From assembly GCA_012523605.1 (NCBI GenBank), contig JAAYTY010000170.1, positions 1-7,145 of the forward strand: DNA of 7,145 nucleotides. Reading direction: 5' to 3'. The translations under genes were made by a program, and so were the position numbers. This stretch comes from Candidatus Fermentibacterota bacterium. Its GTDB lineage: Bacteria > Fermentibacterota > Fermentibacteria > Fermentibacterales > Fermentibacteraceae. A model generated the notes under the pieces. The model was given only the letters and a program-made list of their open reading frames with translations. It ran no database searches and was not told where the DNA came from. Shown in pieces: positions 1 through 6,747 of this stretch. Position 1 is the first letter of the stretch. The number at the start of each line of letters is the position of its first letter.

Positions 1-1229
1 AGGAAGGTGGGCTTCTCGAGGCGGCTCGTGAGGTCGTTGGCGATGTCATGAAGGAGCAGGTCCACGTGATGGGGATGGATGAGCCAGGTGTCTGCCGGAC
101 GGGTGTCCCACAGGTTGCGAACGACCCGGGCCAGGAGGCGCAGGACGCCTCTCGTCCTCTGGAAGTTGGGGATGGTCGCAACACGCCTGCTCAGGACCGA
201 GAGCAGCTCGGGGTGGAAGGGGTAGCACTTCTCGATCTCGGAGGCGTACTCTGCCCTCAGAGCCTTTGCCGGAAGCTCGGCACCCTTGCTCTCGAACCCT
301 GCGTATGCCTCCCCGTACTTCTTCGATGTCGCCCTGGCGTCATCGGCCTTGATCGACTTGAAGAGGCGATGGTTCACCACGTTCGAGATCTCGTCCTCCC
401 CCGTGGGGGTGACGATCAGCTCCTGGCGTGCCGAGAGCTTCCTGGCTTCGTCCAGCTCGCGGCGGATCTCTTCAGTCTCGCTTCCGAACGTGTCCACGCT
501 TTCGGCAAGCGTGATGACCAGGGAGACGTTCTGCCGGCTCGATGCGAGCTCGATCATCGACATCAGGAAGGCGACGGCCTGCTCTGCGAGGTTGCTGTGC
601 CCCTCGCGGGTGGCAACGGCTCTGGCGGTCCTGTAGTGACGGGCGAGCTCGTCCATCATGATCAGCGTCGGGGCTTCGCCCACGAGGGTCTCCAGCACCG
701 GAACGCCCGGCGAGACGAGCTTCTCATCGCTCTCACGGATGAGGGCATATCCCTTCTCACCGGCAAGCTGCCAGGCGAGCTCTCCCCAGAGAGTCCTGAC
801 CTGGATCGAGCCATGCTGAACTCCGTTGGCCGGATCGATGTCATTGCCGACGAGGGCGGCGACCTTCCAGGGGGAGGAAGGAATCCAGGACCTGGGGACC
901 AGGTTCTCAGGAACCGACGGGCTCCCACCCCGGGCCAGGTGATGGAGTGCGATGAGGCTGTGTGTCTTGCCTCCTCCGAAGGAGGTTTCGAGGCGGACGA
1001 ATGGGCTGGCGGATGGCTTCTTCCCCGAGAGCCGGCCCACGACCTCCCGGGCAAGGGTGCGGAGGCCGGCAGTTACGAAGGTGTTGTCGAAGAAGACCAG
1101 TGGATCCTGATAGATCGTGTCGGCATGGCCTTCTACCACGTCCTTCAGGCGTGCCGCGAACATCTCGTCGCGAAGCTCGCCGGAGAGAACCTCGTCTCGT
1201 GGAACACAGGATTCGAATATCGGCCTCAC
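1..1229 (-). CDS. DUF499-family AAA+ ATPase, N-terminal part (runs off left edge)
   Basis: Translating the minus strand from GTG at 1229 gives 409 residues with no stop before the window edge. Visible motifs are an atypical glycine-rich P-loop, ETSFGGGKTHSL (about 81-92, K88 and T89), a Walker B strand LIMMDE (189-194), a sensor-like strand SLVITLAES (236-244), and the conserved YPFHPELLSVL (336-346) and FQRTRGVLRLLA (356-367) blocks. This set is typical of DUF499/COG1483 predicted ATPases, which are usually about 1000 aa and are distant relatives of the PglY/BrxC ATPases; the C-terminal half is therefore missing here. The GTG start is chosen because it overlaps the upstream stop (GTGA) and has GGAGG six bases before it. 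Family members often sit beside DUF1156-type methylases and helicases in defence islands; that role is inferred. The substrate is unknown. A 542-codon frame on the opposite strand is a shadow of this gene and the next. Confidence 0.9.
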   Translation of the reverse strand, partial: MRPIFESCVPRDEVLSGELRDEMFAARLKDVVEGHADTIYQDPLVFFDNTFVTAGLRTLAREVVGRLSGKKPSASPFVRLETSFGGGKTHSLIALHHLARGGSPSVPENLVPRSWIPSSPWKVAALVGNDIDPANGVQHGSIQVRTLWGELAWQLAGEKGYALIRESDEKLVSPGVPVLETLVGEAPTLIMMDELARHYRTARAVATREGHSNLAEQAVAFLMSMIELASSRQNVSLVITLAESVDTFGSETEEIRRELDEARKLSARQELIVTPTGEDEISNVVNHRLFKSIKADDARATSKKYGEAYAGFESKGAELPAKALRAEYASEIEKCYPFHPELLSVLSRRVATIPNFQRTRGVLRLLARVVRNLWDTRPADTWLIHPHHVDLLLHDIANDLTSRLEKPTF

Positions 1230-1720
1230 TGCATCCCTCCCCGGAGAAACTCGACGAACTCGACGGTAGTCATGATCCTGGTAGAGAACCTGTCTTGTAG
1301 GAGTTCTCTTCTCCCATTGCTGATGAAGCCCTTCAGGTCCTCTGTGACGAAAACATCGTGGCCATGTCTGACATGGGATGTGAAGATCATCGCATCGCGC
1401 ATCTGCCTGCGCTGCCCAGGCGAGAGTTTACCGCGCGAGCCCCTGGGTGGGAAGCTGCCCTTGCCGATGATGCCGAGGACTTCTTCCAGGCCCTCTTCAT
1501 CTTCAGGGCCGCACCAGTACCCGAATCCATCCCATTTCCCGTCACCCCACACCCCGGGCTCTGGGATGCGCATTACATCGCAACCATCGGGAAGATCTCC
1601 ACTGCCGCATGCCTCCCGATCGGAGGTACGTACAAGGGCCAGGACGAAGCCTTTCTCCCGGGCTAGTGAAAGATAGTCCGTCACAGGAAGAGAGCATGTG
1701 TCGACAGTCGCCTTCGGCAT
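1226..1720 (-). CDS. PIN-like domain protein, candidate ribonuclease
   Basis: The 164-aa protein begins MPKATVDTCSL, which matches the first strand of PIN domains, where D7 would be the first metal-binding aspartate. The C-terminal part, RDAMIFTSHVRHG (108-120) followed by HDVFVTEDLKGF (121-132), matches the later PIN strands and supplies D109 and D128 as further acidic residues; E36 is a possible fourth. The final MTTVEFVEFLRG resembles the usual PIN C-terminus, in which the last helix follows a strand ending in a predicted 'T..EF' motif. The middle (about 40-100) is Gly/Trp/Pro-rich and longer than in minimal VapC toxins, so this is a divergent member. No small antitoxin-like gene precedes it. 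The stop overlaps the GTG of the DUF499 ATPase by 4 nt, implying translational coupling and shared function. The start is fixed by the PIN first strand and an in-frame TGA just upstream; no clear Shine-Dalgarno is seen. RNase activity is family inference. A TATACT box on the minus strand at 1762-1757 could be a -10 element, but no good -35 accompanies it. Confidence 0.78.
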   Translation of the reverse strand: MPKATVDTCSLPVTDYLSLAREKGFVLALVRTSDREACGSGDLPDGCDVMRIPEPGVWGDGKWDGFGYWCGPEDEEGLEEVLGIIGKGSFPPRGSRGKLSPGQRRQMRDAMIFTSHVRHGHDVFVTEDLKGFISNGRRELLQDRFSTRIMTTVEFVEFLRGGMQ

Positions 1721-1909
1721 GATGGTGGAAGCTCATATCACTAGATGATGCGGTCAAGTATAAAGGGCGAGTGAAACTTCCCCCCTATCTATGCAGACCT
1801 GGTCAGAAGGGCGGATCTTAAAGAGGACGCATGCCACTTTACGCCTTACTCGCCTAGATCTCTCTCTTGAGTCGGAAGGCGGCGACAGTCGTCTATCGGG
1901 GGATGCAGA

Positions 1910-2001
1910 CGCCGAAGGACCACGAGCACCGTCAGGAGCGGAGTGAGACTGAGGCGGTTCACCGCCGAAGGACCACGAGCACCGTCAGGAGCGGAGTGAG
2001 A
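1910..2001. repeat. Two perfect 39-bp direct repeats, 14-bp spacer
   Basis: Positions 1910-1948 and 1963-2001 are identical over 39 bp, beginning CGCCGAAGGACCACGAGCAC and ending GGAGCGGAGTGAGA, with a repeat period of 53 bp. The 14-bp spacer (CTGAGGCGGTTCAC) and the start of copy two form a small hairpin, GGCGG-TTCA-CCGCC, at 1953-1966. Only two copies are present and the spacer is too short for a CRISPR. Perfect identity in non-coding DNA suggests recent duplication or a dispersed extragenic repeat family. Confidence 0.9.
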
Positions 2002-2074
2002 TCGCCGCTGGAGTATAGAGCGTCCATGCACAGCCCGTTCGGTCTTGCTTCAAAGGATGTGTGCCCGCCCTCTC

Positions 2075-2133
2075 GTTGTTTCTGAGGCTGAAACAACTGG
2101 CGGGCTGAGCGTTTCCGCAGGGCGGAAACGCTC
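2075..2133. repeat. Composite double-hairpin unit 1
   Basis: The first hairpin has arms GTTGTTTC (2075-2082) and GAAACAAC (2090-2097) around TGAGGCT. After a short linker starting TGGCG comes a second hairpin with perfect 12-bp arms, GAGCGTTTCCGC (2107-2118) and GCGGAAACGCTC (2122-2133), and an AGG loop. The layout is repeated in the unit at 2283-2340. It resembles REP/BIME-like extragenic palindromes. Neither stem is followed by a T-run, so it is not a simple intrinsic terminator on the plus strand. Confidence 0.85.
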
Positions 2134-2282
2134 GCAGTGCCCCTCGTTCTGGAAACTTGGAACACCCTGATGCCCTATCTGGCCCATCTGGCCGAGGTCT
2201 ATGACCTTATCGAGGCGTAGGCGGGACGGACTTCGTAGGCCGCCATGCCCGGTGAAGCGTCAATAGGGAAGTTCTGTCTCTT

Positions 2283-2340
2283 GTTGTTTCCGAGGCGGAA
2301 ACAACTGGCGACGCGGCCTGTTCCCCAGGTGGGAACAGGC
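2283..2340. repeat. Composite double-hairpin unit 2
   Basis: The first hairpin has perfect 10-bp arms GTTGTTTCCG (2283-2292) and CGGAAACAAC (2296-2305) around AGG, almost identical to the first hairpin of unit 1, and is again followed by TGGCG. The second hairpin has arms GCCTGTTCCC (2316-2325) and GGGAACAGGC (2331-2340) with loop CAGGT. Its arm sequence differs completely from unit 1 while complementarity and the central AGG are kept. This implies that structure rather than sequence is conserved. Confidence 0.85.
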
Positions 2341-2565
2341 GCCCTGGAGCGAGTGGAACAGGTTGTGAAAGGGAAAATGCAACATGCACTTTGCCGTTGA
2401 GGGAAGCACCCTGATCGCCCAGCTCGTGAAGATCGCGGAGTGGACGGCGGTTTCGTGAGATGCCGTCGGGCAGCCGTTTCCGGGCGGCGGAATCGAGGAT
2501 TCTCTGCCGGTCGGCCAACAAGTAGCCATGCAGGAATGGACCGTCTCCCCGGAGGCGGGGCATCC

Positions 2566-2586
2566 CGATGTCTTGACGTGACATCG
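2566..2586. promoter_or_regulatory. Perfect inverted repeat over the -35 box, candidate operator
   Basis: CGATGTC (2566-2572) and GACATCG (2580-2586) are perfect 7-bp arms separated by 7 bp that contain the TTGACG -35 hexamer of the putative promoter at 2573-2601. A 21-bp dyad in this position is typical of binding sites for dimeric transcription factors. The regulator is not in the window, so the role is inference. Confidence 0.45.
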
Positions 2587-2601
2587 AAGCTCCTCGATAG
2601 T
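2573..2601 (+). promoter_or_regulatory. Putative sigma70-type promoter for the secreted-protein operon
   Basis: TTGACG (2573-2578, 5 of 6 to consensus) lies exactly 17 bp before GATAGT (2596-2601, 4 of 6 to TATAAT). Initiation would fall near 2608, leaving a leader of about 38 nt before the TTG start at 2646. It is well placed and correctly oriented, and it overlaps the inverted repeat at 2566-2586. It is predicted from sequence only, and sigma specificity in this lineage is unknown. Confidence 0.45.
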
Positions 2602-2606
2602 GGCTG

Positions 2607-2640
2607 CGGACACCTGTCCGGCCGCTTCCCGAAGGGAGCC
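2607..2640 (+). promoter_or_regulatory. Structured leader with Shine-Dalgarno that sets the TTG start
   Basis: GGGAG at 2634-2638 lies 7 nt before TTG 2646 and decides that start, because no ATG gives a better signal peptide. Just upstream is a hairpin CGGAC (2607-2611)-ACCT-GTCCG (2616-2620). The Shine-Dalgarno can itself pair with CTTCCC (2625-2630) around a GAA loop, with one bulged or wobble position, which could limit ribosome access. The ribosome site is fairly secure; regulation by folding is speculative. Confidence 0.5.
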
Positions 2641-2645
2641 GCACC

Positions 2646-5324
2646 TTGAGAGCCTGCCTGTCCCTCCTTCTCCTCCTCCTGCTTCCCTGTACCGCCCAGC
2701 CGCCCTCGAACACCATCCCCGTCATCGCCATGAAGGCCGGTCAGGGGGCCACCATCAGGGACGTGGACCTCGAAGCGCTCTGCCTTCTGTCCTGGCACTT
2801 CTTCGACGGAGTGTGGCTGGAGGAGTGGCCGTCATATGCTCCCATGCAGGCGGTGATGGAGCTGTGCGACCTAACGGGGATGTACGCGACATGGTCGGAT
2901 CCGTACCTCGGGGGTTTGGGGGACATCTGGTGCGGGGAGGCGTGGTCGAGGTACTACCCCGAGCCGCTGTCCAGCGAGAGCGCGTACATCCGGACCGACA
3001 CGGCGGGCGCGGTGATCACCGATGTGATCGACACTGAGGGGCTCCACGAGGAGATCGTCGAGCGGTGCAGCCTGTCTGCGGAGGCGGTGTCGGGCTGGGA
3101 GACGCTTTGGTACCGTGACATCTGGAACGAGGCTCCTGCGTGGCAGCGGAACAGGATGGTTCTGGAGGAGGACTCGCTGGACGGGTACACTCCGAGCCTG
3201 TTCACTATGGACAGCTCGATGTCGGAGGTGGGGACGACCGGCACCTGGTCGTGGCTGCAGTACATCGCCGACAGCCTGGAGATCGGGCACACTCTCTCTA
3301 TCACCTTCAGCACGATGCACAGGATCTACACCTGGGCGGGTCATCAGACCCTGAACTACCCGACAGCTCCCACGTTCCACACACAGGCCAACTCTGTTCG
3401 TGCATTCATCGGCATGGAGTACCAGGTGTACGATCCGACACCTCCAGCTCCGGGTGCCGTCGAGAACCGCCCCCGCCTCCTGGGCTGCAATGCCTATCCC
3501 TTCCGGCAAGTCGGAACGAGCTGGGAAGGAAGCTACGGGAAAACGGAGCTCGGCGACAGTCTCCACACGTGGATGCTTGAGCATTACGAGGAGGGGCTGG
3601 ACTCGACGATCGTGGTGGCGGCCCAGGAGGACCACTTCCCCGTCCACTGCCATCCCCAGGCGTTCGGGCTGTGCGGGGGCGAGGAGATGTGGGACATACG
3701 GGTTGATCCCGATACCATCCGTTATGCTTCCTACAACTATCGCATACCTTCTCCCGCTGAGTTCCGGATGCTGTGCAACCTCGCGCTGCTGCGCCAAGCG
3801 AAGGGCGTCTTCCCGTACAGCGTCCGGGGATACTCCGAAGAGGGCGCCTGCTTCGCCGGCCTTCTGGACGAGGATCTGATCCCCTATGACGCTCCATACG
3901 AGGAGTGGGTGTACGGGGAGAGGCCGACCGAGGATTTCTACTACGCACCGCCGGACAGCTTCCCTCCGTTCCGGGACGGCTTCGACCCGCTCTTCGAGCT
4001 GGAGAGCAGGCCCTCGACCTCCGGTGCCAGGGCGGTGCAGGACTACCTGGAGTGGAAGTTCGGGCCTTATGCGAACCTGTGGAACAGTATGCGTGAGACG
4101 CTGGGGGAGATCGCGTGGATGGCCCCCGAGCTGTCGGGGCTGTGGTGGCTGGACGGGACGGGGCACCCCGGGGCTGTCGAGCTCTCCTGGCCAGACACCT
4201 GCTGGGCGGGCCCGGAGTGCCGGGTGTTCACGGACGAGGACGAGGACTTCTACCTGTACTACATGAACAGGTGCTGCCGGGACTCGTCGCACGTCATAGG
4301 CTTCTGGTTCTCGTACGACAGCCTCGACGTGCCTTCGATCCATGCCCTTGACCACACGAGGCGCTTCGTAGTCAGCTCCGATCTCAGCCGGGAGAGCTTC
4401 TTCAGCCTGACAGACACCCTGGAGGCCGGGCAGGGCCGGCTGCTGGAGTTCATCCCGCAGAGCACTGACGCCGACCTCCGGATCACCCGGCCGGACGTCA
4501 CGGCCGGCACGGGCCCGACCGTCGCAGGGCACGACTTCCGGTTCACGGCGGGGGACACGGTTCTTGTCTGTGCAACCGTCTACAACATGGGCACGGAGGA
4601 GGCGGAGGACGTCCCGGTCAGCCTGACCGACATCACGGAGGAGGCTCATTCACTGATCGGCATGGACACGCTGTCGTTCGGCAGGCTGCCGCTCTCGGGC
4701 TACGAGACCGACGAGGCCACTGCGGAGTTCAGGTGGGTGCCGTCGAGTCCGGGTGTGTGCCGCATGAGGATAGCCGTATCTCCCGTACCGGGCGAGCCGG
4801 ACACGCTGGACAACACGACTGATGTGCTGTTCCTGATCGAGCCTCGCGACTACGCGACGGAGGTCCGGGAGGACCCCTGGGACATGACCGAAGCGACTGG
4901 CATCCAGCCCGCCTGGAGAACGGACGACATCGAAGGGGAGGCGGGCTGGACGGTGTTCACGGACTCGATCGGGGGGATGCTGGAGGGTGCGATAGACGAG
5001 GACAGCCTCTCGGACAACAGGCTGTACCTTGCCGTTCCAGAGCAGTCCGGCAGGTGGATCGACACCGGGGTGTTCGACCATCTCAGCCTTGCCGTGCGGG
5101 TAGGCCGTGCCTGCGACCTGTACTTCGGGTGGGTGACTGAGAACGATGCCCGGGGGAGCTGCTTCGTGGAGGATCTGGAGGCCGGCTGGAGCATTCCGGA
5201 GCCTGTCGACCTTGGTGGTAGTTTGCCCGATAGTATGTTGAAGACGGCTTGGCTGAGCTTCAGGCCGGAGGTAGCCGGTGCGGACCTCGCGGTGCGCATC
5301 GGGTGGGTGAGGCTGACGGAGTAG
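2646..5324 (+). CDS. Secreted glycoside-hydrolase-like protein with CARDB-like and C-terminal beta domains
   Basis: This 892-aa protein starts at TTG, giving MRACLSLLLLLLLPCTA, a clear signal peptide with probable cleavage near residue 17. LLPC is a poor lipobox, so a lipoprotein is less likely. Residues about 25-600 are rich in Trp, Tyr and acidic residues. RDIWNEAP (157-164) resembles the Asn-Glu acid/base motif of clan GH-A barrels, and PAEFRMLCNLALLRQAKGVFPYS (370-392) resembles a late barrel helix and strand of beta-galactosidase-like enzymes. E346/E347 in GGEEMWDIR are possible nucleophiles. FYLYYMNR (535-542) to GQGRLLEF (595-602) looks like the beta-sandwich that often follows such barrels. 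Residues about 610-731 resemble a CARDB Ig-like domain, and 735-892 form a further Asp/Gly/Trp-rich beta domain, possibly carbohydrate-binding. It lacks the C-terminal sorting domain of its downstream partner, 11 nt away. Enzyme class and substrate are not established. A 592-codon antisense frame is a shadow. Confidence 0.72.
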   Translation: MRACLSLLLLLLLPCTAQPPSNTIPVIAMKAGQGATIRDVDLEALCLLSWHFFDGVWLEEWPSYAPMQAVMELCDLTGMYATWSDPYLGGLGDIWCGEAWSRYYPEPLSSESAYIRTDTAGAVITDVIDTEGLHEEIVERCSLSAEAVSGWETLWYRDIWNEAPAWQRNRMVLEEDSLDGYTPSLFTMDSSMSEVGTTGTWSWLQYIADSLEIGHTLSITFSTMHRIYTWAGHQTLNYPTAPTFHTQANSVRAFIGMEYQVYDPTPPAPGAVENRPRLLGCNAYPFRQVGTSWEGSYGKTELGDSLHTWMLEHYEEGLDSTIVVAAQEDHFPVHCHPQAFGLCGGEEMWDIRVDPDTIRYASYNYRIPSPAEFRMLCNLALLRQAKGVFPYSVRGYSEEGACFAGLLDEDLIPYDAPYEEWVYGERPTEDFYYAPPDSFPPFRDGFDPLFELESRPSTSGARAVQDYLEWKFGPYANLWNSMRETLGEIAWMAPELSGLWWLDGTGHPGAVELSWPDTCWAGPECRVFTDEDEDFYLYYMNRCCRDSSHVIGFWFSYDSLDVPSIHALDHTRRFVVSSDLSRESFFSLTDTLEAGQGRLLEFIPQSTDADLRITRPDVTAGTGPTVAGHDFRFTAGDTVLVCATVYNMGTEEAEDVPVSLTDITEEAHSLIGMDTLSFGRLPLSGYETDEATAEFRWVPSSPGVCRMRIAVSPVPGEPDTLDNTTDVLFLIEPRDYATEVREDPWDMTEATGIQPAWRTDDIEGEAGWTVFTDSIGGMLEGAIDEDSLSDNRLYLAVPEQSGRWIDTGVFDHLSLAVRVGRACDLYFGWVTENDARGSCFVEDLEAGWSIPEPVDLGGSLPDSMLKTAWLSFRPEVAGADLAVRIGWVRLTE

Positions 5325-5335
5325 GGGGAAGGGAG

Positions 5336-6733
5336 ATGAGACAGATATCTATAGCGGCCGCGCTCCTCCTCTCTTCTTCGGTGCTCGCGCAGGCTCCGGG
5401 GATCGTCTGGGAGAGGGAGTACGATGACATCACGATCTTTCATGATGTGATAACAACCTCTGACTCAAGGATCCTTTGCGCAGGATACAGAGGTGCGAGC
5501 CAGACCAGCCTGTGGTGTTTCGATTCTTCCGGGGATGTTCTGTGGACTTTCGGTATTCCCGGCACTGGCCAGACCGGCAGACGTATCGCGACTTCTCCAA
5601 CCGGGAGCTTTGCAGTAGTGGGAGAAGTCGCGTCGGTTTCTGACTACGACTTGTTCATTGCATCGTGCTCTGGCGATGGATCACCCCTGTGGCAGACGAT
5701 TCTCGAGAAACCGAGTACCCAGGACCTGGCTTTTGACGTCGCCGCCCTTCCCGACGGGGGCTTTGCTGTATGCGGGTACACGCAGGATTCGATCCTGGCG
5801 ACACAGGCATGGATCCTGCGCTTCGACAGCGCCGGCGATACACTGTGGACCAGGACATGGGGATTGCAATACATCGACAAGGCCGTCTCTCTTGTCTATC
5901 TGGAAGGCGGTATCACGGTCCTGATTCGAGGGCGACCGCAAGGTTCGGACTACAGGCCTGTTCTCCAGAGGTACAGCCTTGATGGAGAACTTCTCTGGAC
6001 GGTTTATCAGGAGTACACCGGCGTTCCGAACGACCTCTGTGTATCTGCGGAGGGAGGATACTGCCTGATGAAGAGGCCGTTTGATATGTCGAGTTATACA
6101 ACTTACTATGTTCTTGACACTGCTGGAAGCGTGCTGGACGAGATACCTGTGGTCTGCCAGAGCGGGCACGAGGAGATGCGGACGATAATCCCGACGGCTG
6201 ATGGAGGGTATCTGGTGGCCGGTGCCGAAGGACATGGAGACGAGCCTCCTGCAACATGGAATGCTCACATCTCCCGGTATGACCAGGCAGGAGGCTGGAT
6301 GTGGACTGACATCGTCCAGTCCGGCGAAGAGTGGAAGTTCTACTCGGCGGCACAGTTTCCGCAGGGCGGGTACATTGCTGCCGGGTATCACCAGGATTTC
6401 ACCGATGCCAGTTATGCACTACTCGTCCGATATGAACCGGAACTGAGCGTTCCCCGGCCGGATATCCCGTCCGGTCTTGCCATCGAGTCGTGCGTCCCGA
6501 ATCCAGGCACCGCGATCTTCAGCCTGAACTGGTCTTCAAATGTATCCGGGACATCCGGTATCCGGGTCTACGACATTTCCGGGAGGTTGCGGCTGGACCA
6601 TGAGCTCGGTCTGATGTCGGAGGGGGAGCATTCCAGCCAGATCGACCTGCAGGCCCTTCCCTCGGGCTGCTACTTCGCAGTAGTGACATGCGGAACCGGG
6701 AGAGCCTCCGCGAAACTGGTTGTGCTGCGCTGA
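5336..6733 (+). CDS. Secreted beta-propeller-like protein with C-terminal type A sorting-like (FlgD-Ig-like) domain
   Basis: The 465-aa protein begins MRQISIAAALLLSSSVLAQA, a classic signal peptide with cleavage after about residue 18 or 20. Residues about 22-368 carry repeating units of the form 'R-[FY]-D-x-x-G-x-x-LW' and 'DGGF/Y-x-V-x-G': LWCFDSSGDVLW (59-70), DGSPLW (114-119), LRFDSAGDTLW (161-171), QRYSLDGELLW (211-221), SRYDQAGGWMW (313-323), DGGFAVCG (140-147), DGGYLVAG (289-296) and QGGYIAAG (343-350). This predicts a six- or seven-bladed propeller. Residues about 382-465 form the sorting-like domain: CVPNPG (386-391), IRVYDISGRL (409-418), LPSGCYFAV (441-449), AKLVVLR (459-465). In Bacteroidota such tails direct type IX secretion and surface attachment; here export by that route is inferred. 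The start at 5336 is preferred to an upstream in-frame ATG at 5249 because it opens the signal peptide and follows GGGGAAGGGAG. The gap of 11 nt implies an operon with the preceding gene. The ligand is unknown. Confidence 0.82.
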   Translation: MRQISIAAALLLSSSVLAQAPGIVWEREYDDITIFHDVITTSDSRILCAGYRGASQTSLWCFDSSGDVLWTFGIPGTGQTGRRIATSPTGSFAVVGEVASVSDYDLFIASCSGDGSPLWQTILEKPSTQDLAFDVAALPDGGFAVCGYTQDSILATQAWILRFDSAGDTLWTRTWGLQYIDKAVSLVYLEGGITVLIRGRPQGSDYRPVLQRYSLDGELLWTVYQEYTGVPNDLCVSAEGGYCLMKRPFDMSSYTTYYVLDTAGSVLDEIPVVCQSGHEEMRTIIPTADGGYLVAGAEGHGDEPPATWNAHISRYDQAGGWMWTDIVQSGEEWKFYSAAQFPQGGYIAAGYHQDFTDASYALLVRYEPELSVPRPDIPSGLAIESCVPNPGTAIFSLNWSSNVSGTSGIRVYDISGRLRLDHELGLMSEGEHSSQIDLQALPSGCYFAVVTCGTGRASAKLVVLR

Positions 6734-6747
6734 CCTGAGAGGATGTC

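Larger units (their letters stand above)
1721..2645. other. Gene-free, repeat-rich intergenic region
   Basis: No reading frame here looks like a protein. The frames present are Arg/Pro/Ser-rich shadows or run through the repeats. The stretch separates two divergently transcribed operons. From left to right it holds the start region of the PIN/DUF499 operon, two 39-bp direct repeats (1910-2001), two composite hairpin units (2075-2133 and 2283-2340), weaker hairpins of similar style (TTCCG/CGGAA at 2478-2492; CCCCG/CGGGG at 2547-2560), and the putative promoter and leader of the 2646 gene. Each element is listed separately. Confidence 0.7.

Noticed and set aside
48..1676. 542-codon open frame on the plus strand
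   Set aside because: It is antisense to the DUF499 and PIN genes, whose minus-strand translations carry conserved motifs; its own sequence has no recognisable domain.
1910..2001. CRISPR array
   Set aside because: Only two repeats, with a 14-bp spacer, no cas genes and no further repeat; the spacing is too short for a CRISPR.
2075..2340. Integron attC sites
   Set aside because: The arms begin GTTGTTT, not the GTTRRRY/RYYYAAC core, no integrase or cassette genes are seen, and stems and loops are too short and regular.
2646..2705. Lipoprotein signal at LLPC (residue 15)
   Set aside because: Pro at -1 to the cysteine does not fit a lipobox; cleavage by signal peptidase I near residue 17 is more likely.
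2199..2798. 199-codon minus-strand frame in the intergenic region
   Set aside because: Composition is low-complexity Arg/Pro/Gly, it passes through the hairpin repeats and overlaps the start of the 892-aa gene, and no domain is visible.
2871..4649. 592-codon open frame on the minus strand
   Set aside because: It is the Arg/Val/Pro-rich shadow of the secreted 892-aa gene, a common effect of high-GC third positions.
5249..5335. Upstream ATG start for the propeller gene
   Set aside because: It would add 29 residues in front of a clear signal peptide and overlap the preceding gene; ATG 5336 has a purine-rich ribosome site and the signal peptide at its start.
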